From contig NZ_BMJJ01000009.1 in the NCBI RefSeq assembly GCF_014643375.1, positions 62,001 to 126,000 of the forward strand: a stretch of 64,000 bases of DNA. The letters are read 5' to 3'. The position numbers and the translations under genes are program-made. Source of the stretch: Aureimonas glaciei. Its GTDB lineage: Bacteria > Pseudomonadota > Alphaproteobacteria > Rhizobiales > Rhizobiaceae. Position 1 is the stretch's first letter; every line of letters begins with the position of its first letter. Shown in pieces: positions 36,649-46,164 of this stretch. The notes under the pieces were generated by a model, which saw only the letters and a program-made list of their open reading frames with translations, was not told the origin of the DNA and searched no databases.

Positions 36649-37514
36649 CGACACGCTATTCCTACGGCGGCGACGAGCACATCTTCGTCGAGGTGGACGA
36701 GGAAATGTCGCTCGAGGCCTTCTTCAAGAGCCTCTCGATGACCAATGCCGTGCGCGACAGCGGCATTGCCGGCATCACCGAGATCTGCCCGGCCAACGCC
36801 TCGTTCCAGATCAAGTTCGATCCCGACGTGATCGCGCCGGACGCGCTGATGGAGAAGCTCAAGGGCTTCGAGGCGGCGGCGGAGAGCTCGGACAAGACGA
36901 TCGAGACGCGGATCATCGAGATCCCCGTCCTCTACAACGATCCCTGGACGCACGAGACCCTGATGCGCTTTCGCGAGCGACACCAGGACCCGGACTCGAC
37001 CGACCTCGAATACGGCGCGCGGATCAACGGCTATGACAGCGTCGAGGCCTTCATATCAGCCCATGCCGGCGCGCCCTGGTTCGTCTCCATGGTCGGCTTC
37101 GTCGCCGGCCTGCCCTTCATCTACCAGCTGGTCGAGCGCGCAAAGCAGATCGAGGTGCCAAAGTACCTGCGTCCCCGCACCGACACGCCCAAGCTCACGG
37201 TTGGCCATGGCGGCTGCTTCGGCTGCATCTATTCGGTGCGCGGTGCTGGCGGTTACCAGATGTTCGGGGTGACGCCGATGCCGATCTACGATCCGAAAGG
37301 CGAGATCAGCTATCTCAGGGAACTGATGATCTTTCGCCCCGGCGACATCATCAAGTTCAAGCCGATCGACCGCGCCGCCTACGACGCGGCCGTGGAAGCC
37401 GTAGAGGCCGGTCGCTTCGAGCCGAGGATCGTCCCCGTCAGCTTCTCCCTCGACGCCTTCACCGCCGATCCCGAAGGCACCAACGCCAAGCTTCTGGAGG
37501 CCCTCGATGGCTGA
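36645..37514 (+). CDS. pxpB: 5-oxoprolinase subunit B family protein (KipI, CT_C_D domain)
   Basis: A 289-residue KipI-type protein. The C-terminal half shows the conserved FVAGLPFIYQLVERAKQ region and GHGGCFGCIYSVRGAGGYQMFG; the N-terminal extension of about 80 residues with GITEICPANASFQIKFDPD is the usual KipI dimerisation region. It is homologous to one half of the carboxyltransferase domain of urea carboxylase. Start ATG 36645 overlaps the biotin carboxylase stop. At 289 residues it is longer than the usual about 220-240. Confidence 0.92.
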
Positions 37515-38499
37515 GGTTCGCCTGTTCGACGTCGTCAAGCCGGGCCTGGCCACCACGGTGCAGGACCTCGGCCGCCCCGGCTACTACCATCTCGGCCTGC
37601 CGATCTCCGGCGCGATGGACCGTTTTGCGCTGATCGCCGCCAACCGGCTGGTCGGCAACGAAGACGGCGCCGCCGGGCTGGAGGCGGTGTTCCTCGGCCC
37701 GGAGCTGCGCTTTTCCTGCGACGCGCTCGTCTCCGTCACAGGCGCCGACATGCCGCCGAAGGTCGACGGCGTCGAGCAGCCCGGCTGGACGGCGTTCAAG
37801 GTCGCGGCGGGCCAGGTTCTGTCCTTCGGCTTCCTCAAGAGCGGCGCGCGCGCGACCATCGCCATCGCCGGCGGCATCGACGTGCCGGCGGTGCTGGGAT
37901 CACGCTCGACCTATGCGCTCGGCACGCTCGGCGGCTTCGAGGGCCGCGCCTTGAAGGCGGGCGACCAGGTGAAGATCGGCGAATCGACGGGACAGGGTCG
38001 CGAAGGCACGAGCGTTGCCGCCGACATCCGCCGCCCGGTCAGCGCCACCGGCACCAGTGTGCGCGTCCTGCCCGGCCTCTACTGGCACCGCCTCACCGAG
38101 GGGGCGCAGGCGACCTTCTTCGAGGACAGCTGGAAGGTTGCGCCCGAGGCCGACCGCATCGGCTATCGTTTTCGCGGCGGGCAGAAGCTCGACTTCGTGC
38201 CGCGCGAGCAGCCTTTCGGGGCGGGCTCGGATCCCTCCAACATCGTCGACAGCTGCTATCCCTACGGCTCCATCCAGGTGCCGGGCGGCACCGAGCCGAT
38301 CATCCTCCACCGCGACGCCGTCTCCGGCGGCGGCTATTTCATGCTGGGCACGGTGATCTCGGCCGACATGGACCTGATCGGCCAGCTGCAGCCGCACCAG
38401 AGCGTGCGCTTCGAGAAGGTCACGATGGAACAGGCGCTGGCCGCCCGACGGGCCGAGAAGGAACGGCTCGGCCGTCTCGGCGCGGCGCTGGCAACCTGA
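37507..38499 (+). CDS. pxpC: 5-oxoprolinase subunit C family protein (KipA, CT_A_B domain)
   Basis: A 330-residue KipA-type protein with TTVQDLGRPGYYHLGLPISGAMD, GLEAVFLGPELRF, IAIAGGIDVPAVLGSRSTY, SNIVDSCYPYGSIQVPGG and HRDAVSGGGYFMLGTVI. It forms the other half of the carboxyltransferase-like module with PxpB. ATG 37507 overlaps the pxpB stop by 8 nt. In Bacillus the pair was first known as an inhibitor and anti-inhibitor of the KinA kinase, but in most bacteria it acts as 5-oxoprolinase. Confidence 0.93.
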   Translation: MAEVRLFDVVKPGLATTVQDLGRPGYYHLGLPISGAMDRFALIAANRLVGNEDGAAGLEAVFLGPELRFSCDALVSVTGADMPPKVDGVEQPGWTAFKVAAGQVLSFGFLKSGARATIAIAGGIDVPAVLGSRSTYALGTLGGFEGRALKAGDQVKIGESTGQGREGTSVAADIRRPVSATGTSVRVLPGLYWHRLTEGAQATFFEDSWKVAPEADRIGYRFRGGQKLDFVPREQPFGAGSDPSNIVDSCYPYGSIQVPGGTEPIILHRDAVSGGGYFMLGTVISADMDLIGQLQPHQSVRFEKVTMEQALAARRAEKERLGRLGAALAT

Positions 38500-38517
38500 G
38501 CGGGAGGCAAGCGCGCC

Positions 38518-39243
38518 ATGGCCGGGGTGACGATCAACTGCGACATGGGCGAGGGTTTCGGCCTCTACGGTTTCGGCGACGACGAGACGGTGATGCCCTA
38601 CGTCACCCATGCCAACATCGCCTGCGGCTTCCACGCGGGCGATCCCGCCGTGATGCGGGCGACGGTCCGGGCCGCGAAGCGCCAGGGCATCGCCATCGGC
38701 GCGCATCCCGGCCTGCCCGACCGCCAGGGTTTCGGCCGGCGCGCGATGACCCTTTCGCGCGAGGAGGTTTCCGCCCTCGTCCTCTACCAGACCGGCGCGC
38801 TGAAGGGCTTTGCCGCGGCGGAAGGCGTTCTGCTGTCGCACATCAAGCCGCATGGCGCGCTGTTCGGCATGGCGCAGCGCGAGGAGCCGGTGGCCGAGGG
38901 CATCGCCGATGCCGCTGAGACGCTCGGCCTGCCGGTCATCGCTTTTTCCGACTGCGCGATGTCCGAGGTGTTCACGCGGCGCGGCATCGCCTTTTCCTGC
39001 GAGTTCTACGCCGACCTCGACTATGACGACGAGGGCCGGCAGATCATCAGCCGCGCGCATGCGGCGGTGGCGCCCGAGGAAGCGGCGGCCAAGGTCCGGC
39101 GGGTCGTCACCGAAGGCCTCACCGCCTCGGTCAACGGCCGCGACGTCGCCGTCAGCGCCCAGTCGATCTGCGTCCACAGCGACACGCCCGGCGCCCTCGG
39201 CGTCGCCCGTGCCGTGCACGAAGCGCTTCGCGACTTCCTCTGA
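38518..39243 (+). CDS. pxpA: 5-oxoprolinase subunit A family protein (LamB/YcsF), copy 2
   Basis: A 241-residue LamB/YcsF protein with TINCDMGEGFGLYGFGDD, NIACGFHAGDPAVM, AIGAHPGLPDRQGFGRR, HIKPHGALFG and ICVHSDTPGA. It begins 18 bp after pxpC and completes the plus-strand operon BCCP-biotin carboxylase-pxpB-pxpC-pxpA. It is the natural partner of PxpB and PxpC in this operon, while the minus-strand copy may pair with the hydantoinase branch. Confidence 0.94.
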   Translation: MAGVTINCDMGEGFGLYGFGDDETVMPYVTHANIACGFHAGDPAVMRATVRAAKRQGIAIGAHPGLPDRQGFGRRAMTLSREEVSALVLYQTGALKGFAAAEGVLLSHIKPHGALFGMAQREEPVAEGIADAAETLGLPVIAFSDCAMSEVFTRRGIAFSCEFYADLDYDDEGRQIISRAHAAVAPEEAAAKVRRVVTEGLTASVNGRDVAVSAQSICVHSDTPGALGVARAVHEALRDFL

Positions 39244-39374
39244 CCGGCGGCGCTCGACGGCACCGCGCCGCGTCGGGAGCCGGTTCAGACGGGCGCTCAT
39301 CCTGCGCGCCTTCCATCTGTGCGCACGGCTCCAGACCCAGATTTTAGTCAAATAAGACGACAATACAATTATAC

Positions 39375-39386
39375 GCTAATATTAGC
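39375..39386. promoter_or_regulatory. AT-rich palindrome upstream of flagellin gene
   Basis: GCTAATATTAGC is a perfect 12-bp palindrome within an unusually AT-rich stretch (about 39340-39400) about 85 bp before the flagellin start. It is a candidate operator or promoter element; the regulator is unknown. Confidence 0.4.
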
Positions 39387-39470
39387 ATATTACTTTAGAC
39401 GACCGTGAGAAGATTGCTCCATCCCCTGTACTGAGGGCGCCCCCGGGCGTCGGCGTGCACAGAGCCTGGG

Positions 39471-41987
39471 ATGTCCATAACAGCCTTGCCCGGCAACGGG
39501 TCGTCCGTGTTCCTTTCGCTGCGGGAGATCGACCGGCAGATCGCGGCGTCCCGGACGCAGCTGGCGACTGGGTTGCGCCTGGAGTCGCTGTCCGACAATC
39601 CGGCGGTCCGGCGGCTGGCGGCCGAGCAGGCCTCGCAAGCGGCTGCGCTCGCCGTCCTCAGGGCCGATCTCGATCGCGCCCAGGCGCTGACCGCCATCGG
39701 CGCTTCCGCCCTCGGCGGGACGAGCGCCCTCCTGCAGTCGGTCCGCTCCCTCCTCGCTGCGGCCAAGGCGCCGGGCGCCGATCTCAGTGCCGTCCAGCTC
39801 GTGCTCGGCGCCCGGCTCGAGGCCTTGCGCAGCACGGCGCAATCCGCCCAGCTCTTCGGCCGCAACCTTCTGACGGGGGCGGACGGCCGGCTCGCCTTCA
39901 CGGCGTCGAGCACGCTCGACATCCACCGCTACGCGATCGAATTCGACAAGAGCCAAACCGTCCTTTTCGGCGATGGCATCACGCGCGGGATCCTGGAGGC
40001 CCCCCTCGACCTTTCGGCGCTCTTCGCTCCGCCGGTTAACGCGACGGACGGACTGGCCGGGCCGGCGATCGGCACGCCGGGCGTCGATGCCATTGCCGTC
40101 CCGGTGACGGGCCTCTTTGGCGCGAACACCGATGTCGTCCTCGGCATCGCGGCAAAGGCGGCGCAGGCAGCCACCTTCCGCCTCGGCCAGATCGATCCCG
40201 CCGCCTTCGGCAGCGGCGACCGGCTTCAGTTGCAGGTGACCGTCGACGGAATAGCGAGGGGCGTCACCCTGCAGCTTCCCTCGGTGGCCGATCAGGCCAC
40301 GCTTCCCACCGCCCTGCAGGCGGCCCTCGACACGCAGTTCGGCGCGAACAGGGTCGTGGTGTCGGCCGCCTCGGACGGCGCGATCACGCTGCAGACCGTG
40401 AGCGTCGGATCGGACGCCTCCCTGTCGGTCGGCAGCGTCGCCGTGCTGGACGGCAACGGCACGGTGACCGGCACCGGCGGGCTGGCGTCCCAGGCCGCCT
40501 ACAGCACGGCCCAGGCCACGATCGGCGGGCAGCTGCGGACCTATGACGGACTCGGGAGCTTCAGCGCGCTCAATGTCGACCGCACCGACCGGCTGCGGCT
40601 GCGGATCGACGCGCTCGTCGGCGGCCAGACGGGCACGGTGACGATCGACGTCGCGCTGGCGACCGTCACCGATGCGGCCTCCCTCGCGGCCGCCATCAAC
40701 ACGGTCATCGCCGCCGATCCCTTCTACAGCGCCTATGCCGGCGCCGCCGTCGTCGCGGGCGAAGTCGCGGTCTATCTCAAGACGAACGGCAGCATCCGGG
40801 TGTCCTCCCTCTCCGGTCTCGACGGCAATGGCGTCGCCCTCGCGGATCCCAAGCTGCAGACCGGCTCTGCCAGCGGGATCGCGGCCGTCAGCGCCCGGGC
40901 TGCGGCGATCTCGACGGGATCCGACTTCGCGGGGCCCGTAACGTTGGCACCCGGGATGTCTCTCGAGTTCGATCTCGCCCGCAACGGTGCCGTGACGACG
41001 GTCAGCGTCACGCAGGCGGACGTCGACGCCGCCCTGGCCTCCGATCCCGGCTACACGATGGCCAGCGGCACGATCGGCGATGTCGACGCCTTTGCCCGCG
41101 TCATCTCCGAGGCGCTTCGGCGCACGGGCATCAGCGACGTCGCGGTGGCGGCGACGGGACAGAGGCTGAGACTGACCGCGACGGGGACGCCCGGCGATGG
41201 CGACAGCCTGGGCCTCGGCAATGTCGCCTCGACGGGCGCCCCGGTCAGCGCCGCCACGCTGATCACCGGCACCGACTTCGCCGCGCCGCTGATACTCCAG
41301 GCGACGCAGTCCCTCTCCTTCGACCTCACGGTCGACGGGACGACGACACGGGTGACCCTGGACCGCGATACGATCGACAGCGTTCTCGGCGGCGATCCCG
41401 GGCATGTCGCAGGGACGATCGGGGATGCCGAGGCCTTTGCCCGCGTCGTCCAGCAGGCCCTGACCGATGCCGGGATTCTCGACGTCGATGTTGGCGCCCT
41501 CGGCAACCGGCTGCAGTTCACGCAGCGCACGCCCGGCGCCGGCGCCTTGATGATCTCGGGCGTGGCGTTTCGTTCCGATCCCGTCAGCGTCACTCTTCTT
41601 ACGCTGGATCTCGGCAGTCCCGCCTTTGCCGCCGCCGATCGCAGCCACCTCCTCGCCCAGCTCGATTCCATCATGGCAAGCCTCGACGCGATGGCCGGCG
41701 ACGTTTCCGCGGCGCAGGACTACGTCGCCTTCGTGGGCTCCCAGCTGGCCATCCACGCAGACTTCACCACCACGATCGAGACGATCTATCGCGCGACCCG
41801 TGGCGCGCTGGTTTCCGTCGACATGGACGACGAGACGGCGCGCCTGAAGGCCCTGGAGCTCCGACGCGGCCTGCTCCAGCAGTCCATCGCGATGGTCAAC
41901 CAGTCGAGACAGAACGTCCTTCTTCTGTTCGAAGGGCTGCCCACGTCGGCCATCACCGACATTCTGATGAACCACGGCGATCCATAG
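39471..41987 (+). CDS. large flagellin-like protein with tandem inserted domains
   Basis: An 838-residue protein. Residues 1-150 match the flagellin N-terminal D0/D1 helices (EIDRQIAASRTQLATGLRL, SLSDNPAVRRLAAEQ). Residues about 720-835 match the C-terminal D1/D0 helices (DYVAFVGSQLAIHADFT, LQQSIAMVNQSRQNVLLLF). The middle carries four domains in the style of Flagellin_IN inserts (about 247-325, 370-455, 482-596 and 599-712); the last two are clear tandem duplicates (TGSDFAGP and TGTDFAAP; GTIGDVDAFARV and GTIGDAEAFARV). It is about twice the usual length and has no flagellar neighbours. A hook-filament junction protein is less likely. Confidence 0.85.
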   Translation: MSITALPGNGSSVFLSLREIDRQIAASRTQLATGLRLESLSDNPAVRRLAAEQASQAAALAVLRADLDRAQALTAIGASALGGTSALLQSVRSLLAAAKAPGADLSAVQLVLGARLEALRSTAQSAQLFGRNLLTGADGRLAFTASSTLDIHRYAIEFDKSQTVLFGDGITRGILEAPLDLSALFAPPVNATDGLAGPAIGTPGVDAIAVPVTGLFGANTDVVLGIAAKAAQAATFRLGQIDPAAFGSGDRLQLQVTVDGIARGVTLQLPSVADQATLPTALQAALDTQFGANRVVVSAASDGAITLQTVSVGSDASLSVGSVAVLDGNGTVTGTGGLASQAAYSTAQATIGGQLRTYDGLGSFSALNVDRTDRLRLRIDALVGGQTGTVTIDVALATVTDAASLAAAINTVIAADPFYSAYAGAAVVAGEVAVYLKTNGSIRVSSLSGLDGNGVALADPKLQTGSASGIAAVSARAAAISTGSDFAGPVTLAPGMSLEFDLARNGAVTTVSVTQADVDAALASDPGYTMASGTIGDVDAFARVISEALRRTGISDVAVAATGQRLRLTATGTPGDGDSLGLGNVASTGAPVSAATLITGTDFAAPLILQATQSLSFDLTVDGTTTRVTLDRDTIDSVLGGDPGHVAGTIGDAEAFARVVQQALTDAGILDVDVGALGNRLQFTQRTPGAGALMISGVAFRSDPVSVTLLTLDLGSPAFAAADRSHLLAQLDSIMASLDAMAGDVSAAQDYVAFVGSQLAIHADFTTTIETIYRATRGALVSVDMDDETARLKALELRRGLLQQSIAMVNQSRQNVLLLFEGLPTSAITDILMNHGDP

Positions 41988-41992
41988 CGCCT

Positions 41993-42021
41993 GCCTGTCG
42001 CGAATGTCTTTCGCGACAGGC
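41993..42021 (+). terminator. terminator-like hairpin after flagellin gene
   Basis: GCCTGTCGCGAA and TTCGCGACAGGC form a perfect 12-bp stem with a 5-nt loop, starting 6 nt after the flagellin stop. It is followed by a C run rather than a T run, so it may stop transcription only partly or protect the mRNA 3' end. Confidence 0.6.
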
Positions 42022-42241
42022 CCCCCTTCGTCACCGCTCGTCCGCCCGGCATGCCGCATCCGGCCGCCTTTCTCGCCGGCGCGGCAGACCGGGCAGCGTC
42101 CGGCGGCTTGCCAATCCGCGGCAGATGCCGCAGCTTCCCTGCACCCGCGCCCGCCTCATTCGCTGTGGGGGCGGTTCACTCGGCACGGCACCGCGACGGC
42201 CCTCGTCACGCCCGGCATGCAACTTCCCGGAGACTCAACCC

Positions 42242-43000
42242 ATGAAGCCATTCCTGGTCGCTACCGTCGTCGCGCTCCTCGGTCTTTCGCCCCTGGCCTC
42301 CGCCCAGGAGTCCGTCATCCGGATCGCCACCGAGGGCGCCTATCCCCCCTTCAACTACATGCAGCCCGACGGCTCCATTGCCGGCCTCGACGTCGACATC
42401 GCGAACGCCCTTTGCGCAGAGATGAAGGCCGAGTGCACCATCGTGGCGCAGGACTGGGACGGCATGATCCCGGCGCTGATGGCCAACAAGTTCGACGCCG
42501 TGATCGCCTCGATGAGCATCACCGAGGAGCGCAAGCTGCAGGTCGACTTCTCCGACAAGTACTACACGACGCCGCTCGCCGTCGTCGTGCCGAAGGACAG
42601 CGCGCTCAAGGGCGTCGGCGTCGAGGATATGAAGGGCAAGACCGTCGGGGCGCAGGCCGCGACCACCCAGGCGAACTATGCCGACGACGTCTATGCCAAG
42701 GGCGGCGCCGAAGTGAAGATGTATCCGACCCAGGACGAGGCGGCGGCCGACCTGCAGAACGGCCGCGTCGACGCGCTGATTTCCGACAAGTTCGTCGTCG
42801 TCGACTGGCTGAACAAGGCCGGCAAGGACTGCTGCCGCCTGCTCGGCGACGTGCCGGGGACGGAGACCGAGGCCGGCATCGCCATCCGCAAGGGCGACGA
42901 TGCCCTGCGCGAGCGCTTCAACGGGGCAATCAAGGCGATCGTCGCAGACGGCACCTATGGCAAGATCGTCGCCAAATACTTCCCGTTCGACATCTACTGA
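42242..43000 (+). CDS. polar amino-acid ABC transporter substrate-binding protein
   Basis: A 252-residue family 3 solute-binding protein. Signal peptide residues 1-22 (VALLGLSPLASAQE). The fold is marked by IRIATEGAYPPFNYMQPDGSIAGLDVDI (amino-acid binding), DWDGMIPALMANKFDAVIASM and a C-terminal YGKIVAKYFPFDIY. It resembles lysine/arginine/ornithine or histidine receptors. GGAG lies about 9 nt before the ATG. No cognate permease or ATPase is in the window; the next gene is an amino-acid oxidase-like flavoprotein, so it may work with a transporter encoded elsewhere. Confidence 0.92.
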   Translation: MKPFLVATVVALLGLSPLASAQESVIRIATEGAYPPFNYMQPDGSIAGLDVDIANALCAEMKAECTIVAQDWDGMIPALMANKFDAVIASMSITEERKLQVDFSDKYYTTPLAVVVPKDSALKGVGVEDMKGKTVGAQAATTQANYADDVYAKGGAEVKMYPTQDEAAADLQNGRVDALISDKFVVVDWLNKAGKDCCRLLGDVPGTETEAGIAIRKGDDALRERFNGAIKAIVADGTYGKIVAKYFPFDIY

Positions 43001-43058
43001 TGGCCGCCCGCCGGCCGGATACGGCACAGGGACGCCTTCCGGCGGCAGGGAACAGCGC

Positions 43059-44309
43059 GTGAAGGCCGATGTCATCGTGCTCGGCGCCGGCATTGTCGGC
43101 GTCTCCACCGCGCTGCACCTGCAGGCGCTGGGGCGCAGCGTCGCGCTCGTCGACCGCGGCCCGCCCGGCGGCGGGACGAGCTATGGCAATGCCGGCCTGA
43201 TCGAACGCTCGAGCGTGGTCCCCTATGCCTTTCCCCGCAGCCTGGCGACGGTCCTGCGCTATGCGCTGAACCGGTCGTCGGACGTGCGCTACGACCTGCG
43301 CGATCTGCTGCATGTCGCGCCCTTTCTCTTCCGCTACTGGCGCCAGTCCTCGCCGGGCAATCTCGCTATCGCCACCCGGGCGATGCTGCCGCTGATCGAA
43401 GCGAGCGTCGCCGAGCACGACGCGTTGATCGCGGCGGCCGGCGCCGACGACCTCGTGCGCGCCGACGGCTGGATCGCCGCCTTCAAGTCGCCGCACCGGT
43501 TCGACGCGGCCGTCGCCGAGGCGGCGGGGCTTTCGCCCTACGGCCTCAGGACGGCAATTCTCGATCCCGCCGCCTTCGCCGCTCTCGAACCCTCCGTGCG
43601 GACGGGAAGCGGCGGCGTCTGCGGCGCCATCCACTGGCTCGACCCGAAGACGGTCACCGACCCCGGCGAACTGACCCGGCGCTACGTCCGGCTTTTCGAA
43701 CAGCGCGGCGGGAGGGTCCTCCTCGGCGACGCGGCCAGCCTCTCCGGTGCGGCACCGCGCTGGTCGGTGACGACCGAGACGGGCGAGATCGCGGCTCCCG
43801 ACGTCGTCGTCGCACTCGGACCGCAATCGGCGCTCCTCTTTCGACGGTTCGGTTACCCGATCCCGCTCGGCATCAAGCGCGGCTATCACCGGCACTACGC
43901 GCTGCCCGGAGGCGTATCGCTCCGCCATGCCATGGTCGACGAGGAGGCCGGCTATGTCCTGGCGCCGATGCGGCAGGGCGTGCGGTTGACCACGGGGATC
44001 GAATTCGCCCATCCCGACCGTCCCGCCGATACAAGGCAGCTCGCCCGGGCCGAGCGCCTGGCGCGGCGTCTCCTGCCGCTCGGCGAGCCGGTCGAGGCGA
44101 CGCCCTGGCTCGGCCGCCGGCCCTGCCTGCCGGACATGCGCCCGGTGATCGGCGCCGCGCACCGCCATGCCGGGCTGTGGTTCAACTTCGGCCACGCCCA
44201 TCACGGTCTGACGATCGGCCCGGCCAGCGGCCGCCTGCTGGCCGAACTCGTCACCGGCCAAGCGCCCTTCGTCGACCCGGCGCCCTATCGGAGCGACCGC
44301 TTCCGATAG
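43059..44309 (+). CDS. FAD-dependent oxidoreductase, D-amino acid dehydrogenase (DadA)-like
   Basis: A 416-residue DAO-family flavoprotein. The FAD Rossmann motif is VIVLGAGIVGVSTALHL (residues 5-21), followed by the DadA-like GGGTSYGNAGLIERSSVVPYA and the C-terminal FNFGHAHHGLTIGPASGRL that closes over the flavin. Enzymes of this type deaminate D-amino acids to keto acids and pass electrons to the quinone pool. GTG 43059 is preceded by GGCAGGGAA. It starts 58 bp after the amino-acid binding protein, suggesting uptake and oxidation of the same compound. Confidence 0.88.
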   Translation: MKADVIVLGAGIVGVSTALHLQALGRSVALVDRGPPGGGTSYGNAGLIERSSVVPYAFPRSLATVLRYALNRSSDVRYDLRDLLHVAPFLFRYWRQSSPGNLAIATRAMLPLIEASVAEHDALIAAAGADDLVRADGWIAAFKSPHRFDAAVAEAAGLSPYGLRTAILDPAAFAALEPSVRTGSGGVCGAIHWLDPKTVTDPGELTRRYVRLFEQRGGRVLLGDAASLSGAAPRWSVTTETGEIAAPDVVVALGPQSALLFRRFGYPIPLGIKRGYHRHYALPGGVSLRHAMVDEEAGYVLAPMRQGVRLTTGIEFAHPDRPADTRQLARAERLARRLLPLGEPVEATPWLGRRPCLPDMRPVIGAAHRHAGLWFNFGHAHHGLTIGPASGRLLAELVTGQAPFVDPAPYRSDRFR

Positions 44310-44397
44310 CGGAATCGGCGCTCCCCGGCCCTTTTCACCGGCGCCGTGCACGCGGAGAGCTCGGCACCAGCCGGCACTCCGGGGAGGACGAACCGCG

Positions 44398-45744
44398 TCA
44401 GGCTTGGCGCGCGCCGGCGACCTGCCGGCCGATCGACACATATTCGATCCCGTAACGCGCCACGACGGCCGGATCATAGAGATTGCGGCCGTCGAAGATC
44501 AGCGGCGAGGTCAGCGTCTCGCGGATCGTGTCGAAGGACGGGGCGCGGAAATTCTTCCACTCGGTGGCGATCAGCAGCGCATCGGCGCCCCGCAGCGCTG
44601 CCTCCTTGGTACCGCACAACAGAAGGTCGTCGCGCTGGCCGTAGATCTCCTGGCACTGGCTCATCGCCTCGGGATCGAAGGCCTGCACGCTGGCGCCGGC
44701 GGCCCAGAGCGCCTCCATGATGACCCGCGAGGAGGCCTCGCGCATGTCGTCGGTATTGGCCTTGAAGGCGAGGCCCCACAGGGCGAAGCGCTTGCCGGCG
44801 AGATTGCCGCCGAAGTGGCGCTGCACCTTGTCGAACAGGACCGACTTCTGCGCCCGGTTGCGCGCGTCGACGGCATGCAGCATCAGCGGGGTGTAGCCGA
44901 CGGTCTCGGCCGCATGGATCATCGCCGAGACGTCCTTCGGGAAGCAGGAGCCGCCGTAGCCGATGCCGGGGTAGATGAAGTGGTAGCCGATGCGCGGATC
45001 GCTGCCGATGCCCTGGCGCACCTGCTCGATGTCGGCATCCATCAGCTCGGCGAGATTGGCCATCTCGTTCATGAAGCTGATGCGCGAGGCGAGCATGCAG
45101 TTGGCGGCGTATTTGGTGAACTCGGCGCTGCGCAGCGCCATCACGATCATCTTCTCGTGGTTGCGGTTGAACGGCGCGTAGAGCTCGCGCATCAGCGCGA
45201 TCGCCTCGGGGTCGCTGGAGCCGACGATGATGCGGTCGGGCTTCAGGCAGTCCGCAACTGCCGAGCCCTCCTTCAGGAATTCCGGATTGGACACGATCCG
45301 CACGACGAGGTCCGACTGGCCACGGGCCTCCAGAACCTCTGCGATGGCCTCGGCGATCCTGTCGCCGGTGCCGACCGGCACCGTGCTCTTCGTCACCACC
45401 GTCTTCGGCTCGTCCATCAGGCGTCCGATCGTCTCGGCCACCGCGACGACGTATTTCATATCAGCCGAACCGTCCTCGCCGGGCGGCGTGCCGACGGCGA
45501 TGATCTGGATCGCGGCGAAGGCGACCGCCTCCTCGGCATTGGTCGTGAAGGTCAGCCGGCCCTCGGCATGGTTTTCGCGCACCAGCGCCTCCAGCCCCGG
45601 CTCGAAGATCGGCACGATCCCTTGGCGGAGGTTTTCCACCTTTGCCGCATCGACATCGACGCAGAGAACATCATGGCCGGCCTCGGCCAGGGCTGCTGCC
45701 TGCACCAGGCCGACATAGCCAATTCCAAAGACGGTTACGCGCAA
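44398..45744 (-). CDS. ugd: UDP-glucose 6-dehydrogenase
   Basis: A 448-residue enzyme that oxidises UDP-glucose to UDP-glucuronate for exopolysaccharide and lipid glycosylation. It has the NAD-binding VFGIGYVGLVQAAAL, TKSTVPVGTGDRI, SNPEFLKEGSAVADCLKPDR, the catalytic Cys in YPGIGYGGSCFPKD and the C-terminal WGLAFKANTDDMREA. The family's usual start (MRVTVFGIG) corresponds to a TTG at 45744; no ATG or GTG lies in frame just upstream, and the long in-frame extension to 46497 is not family-like. It stands alone, convergent with the flavoprotein gene. Confidence 0.93.
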   Translation of the reverse strand: MRVTVFGIGYVGLVQAAALAEAGHDVLCVDVDAAKVENLRQGIVPIFEPGLEALVRENHAEGRLTFTTNAEEAVAFAAIQIIAVGTPPGEDGSADMKYVVAVAETIGRLMDEPKTVVTKSTVPVGTGDRIAEAIAEVLEARGQSDLVVRIVSNPEFLKEGSAVADCLKPDRIIVGSSDPEAIALMRELYAPFNRNHEKMIVMALRSAEFTKYAANCMLASRISFMNEMANLAELMDADIEQVRQGIGSDPRIGYHFIYPGIGYGGSCFPKDVSAMIHAAETVGYTPLMLHAVDARNRAQKSVLFDKVQRHFGGNLAGKRFALWGLAFKANTDDMREASSRVIMEALWAAGASVQAFDPEAMSQCQEIYGQRDDLLLCGTKEAALRGADALLIATEWKNFRAPSFDTIRETLTSPLIFDGRNLYDPAVVARYGIEYVSIGRQVAGARQA

Positions 45745-46164
45745 AACACAACACCCACTCGATCCGGGACGACGACGTCCGTGATGGCATAAGACGAAAG
45801 GACAGGCGGCCGTCCCAGGCGGCAGTCTATCAGACGCTTGCCGCGGGTCCCTTAGTTTTCTGTTGGGCCCCCAGCGATCCCTTGCGCGGGAGCCGGTCGG
45901 CGTGGCGCGGCTTGGGCGGCCGCGACGGACAGGTCTCCAGCGGCCGGCGCCACCGAGCGTGAGCCAGTCGGCCGGGTGGGTGACGAACGCTGCGGCTGCG
46001 AATGGCAGAGCCCTGCCCGGTGAGGACGGCAAGGGCTCTGCTCCGCCCGAAATGCATAGGAAGGCAAGGGAAGTCGCCCTCCGCGGGGCGGAACCGGGAG
46101 CCCGGCCGGAGGCTTCTGCGAGTCTACCGGCCGCGTCCTGCGGCAACGGACAACGGAGATTTCC
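45745..46164. other. divergent intergenic region
   Basis: About 420 bp between ugd and the DUF892 gene. A GGAAC at 46090-46094 followed 17 nt later by GCTT resembles, weakly, the general stress sigma (EcfG) promoter GGAAC-N16/17-CGTT in front of the ferritin-like gene. Nothing else stands out. Confidence 0.35.

Noticed and set aside
39390-42059. 889-codon minus-strand frame opposite the flagellin gene
   Set aside because: Mirror of the repeat-rich flagellin gene; low-complexity composition. The plus-strand product has real flagellin ends.
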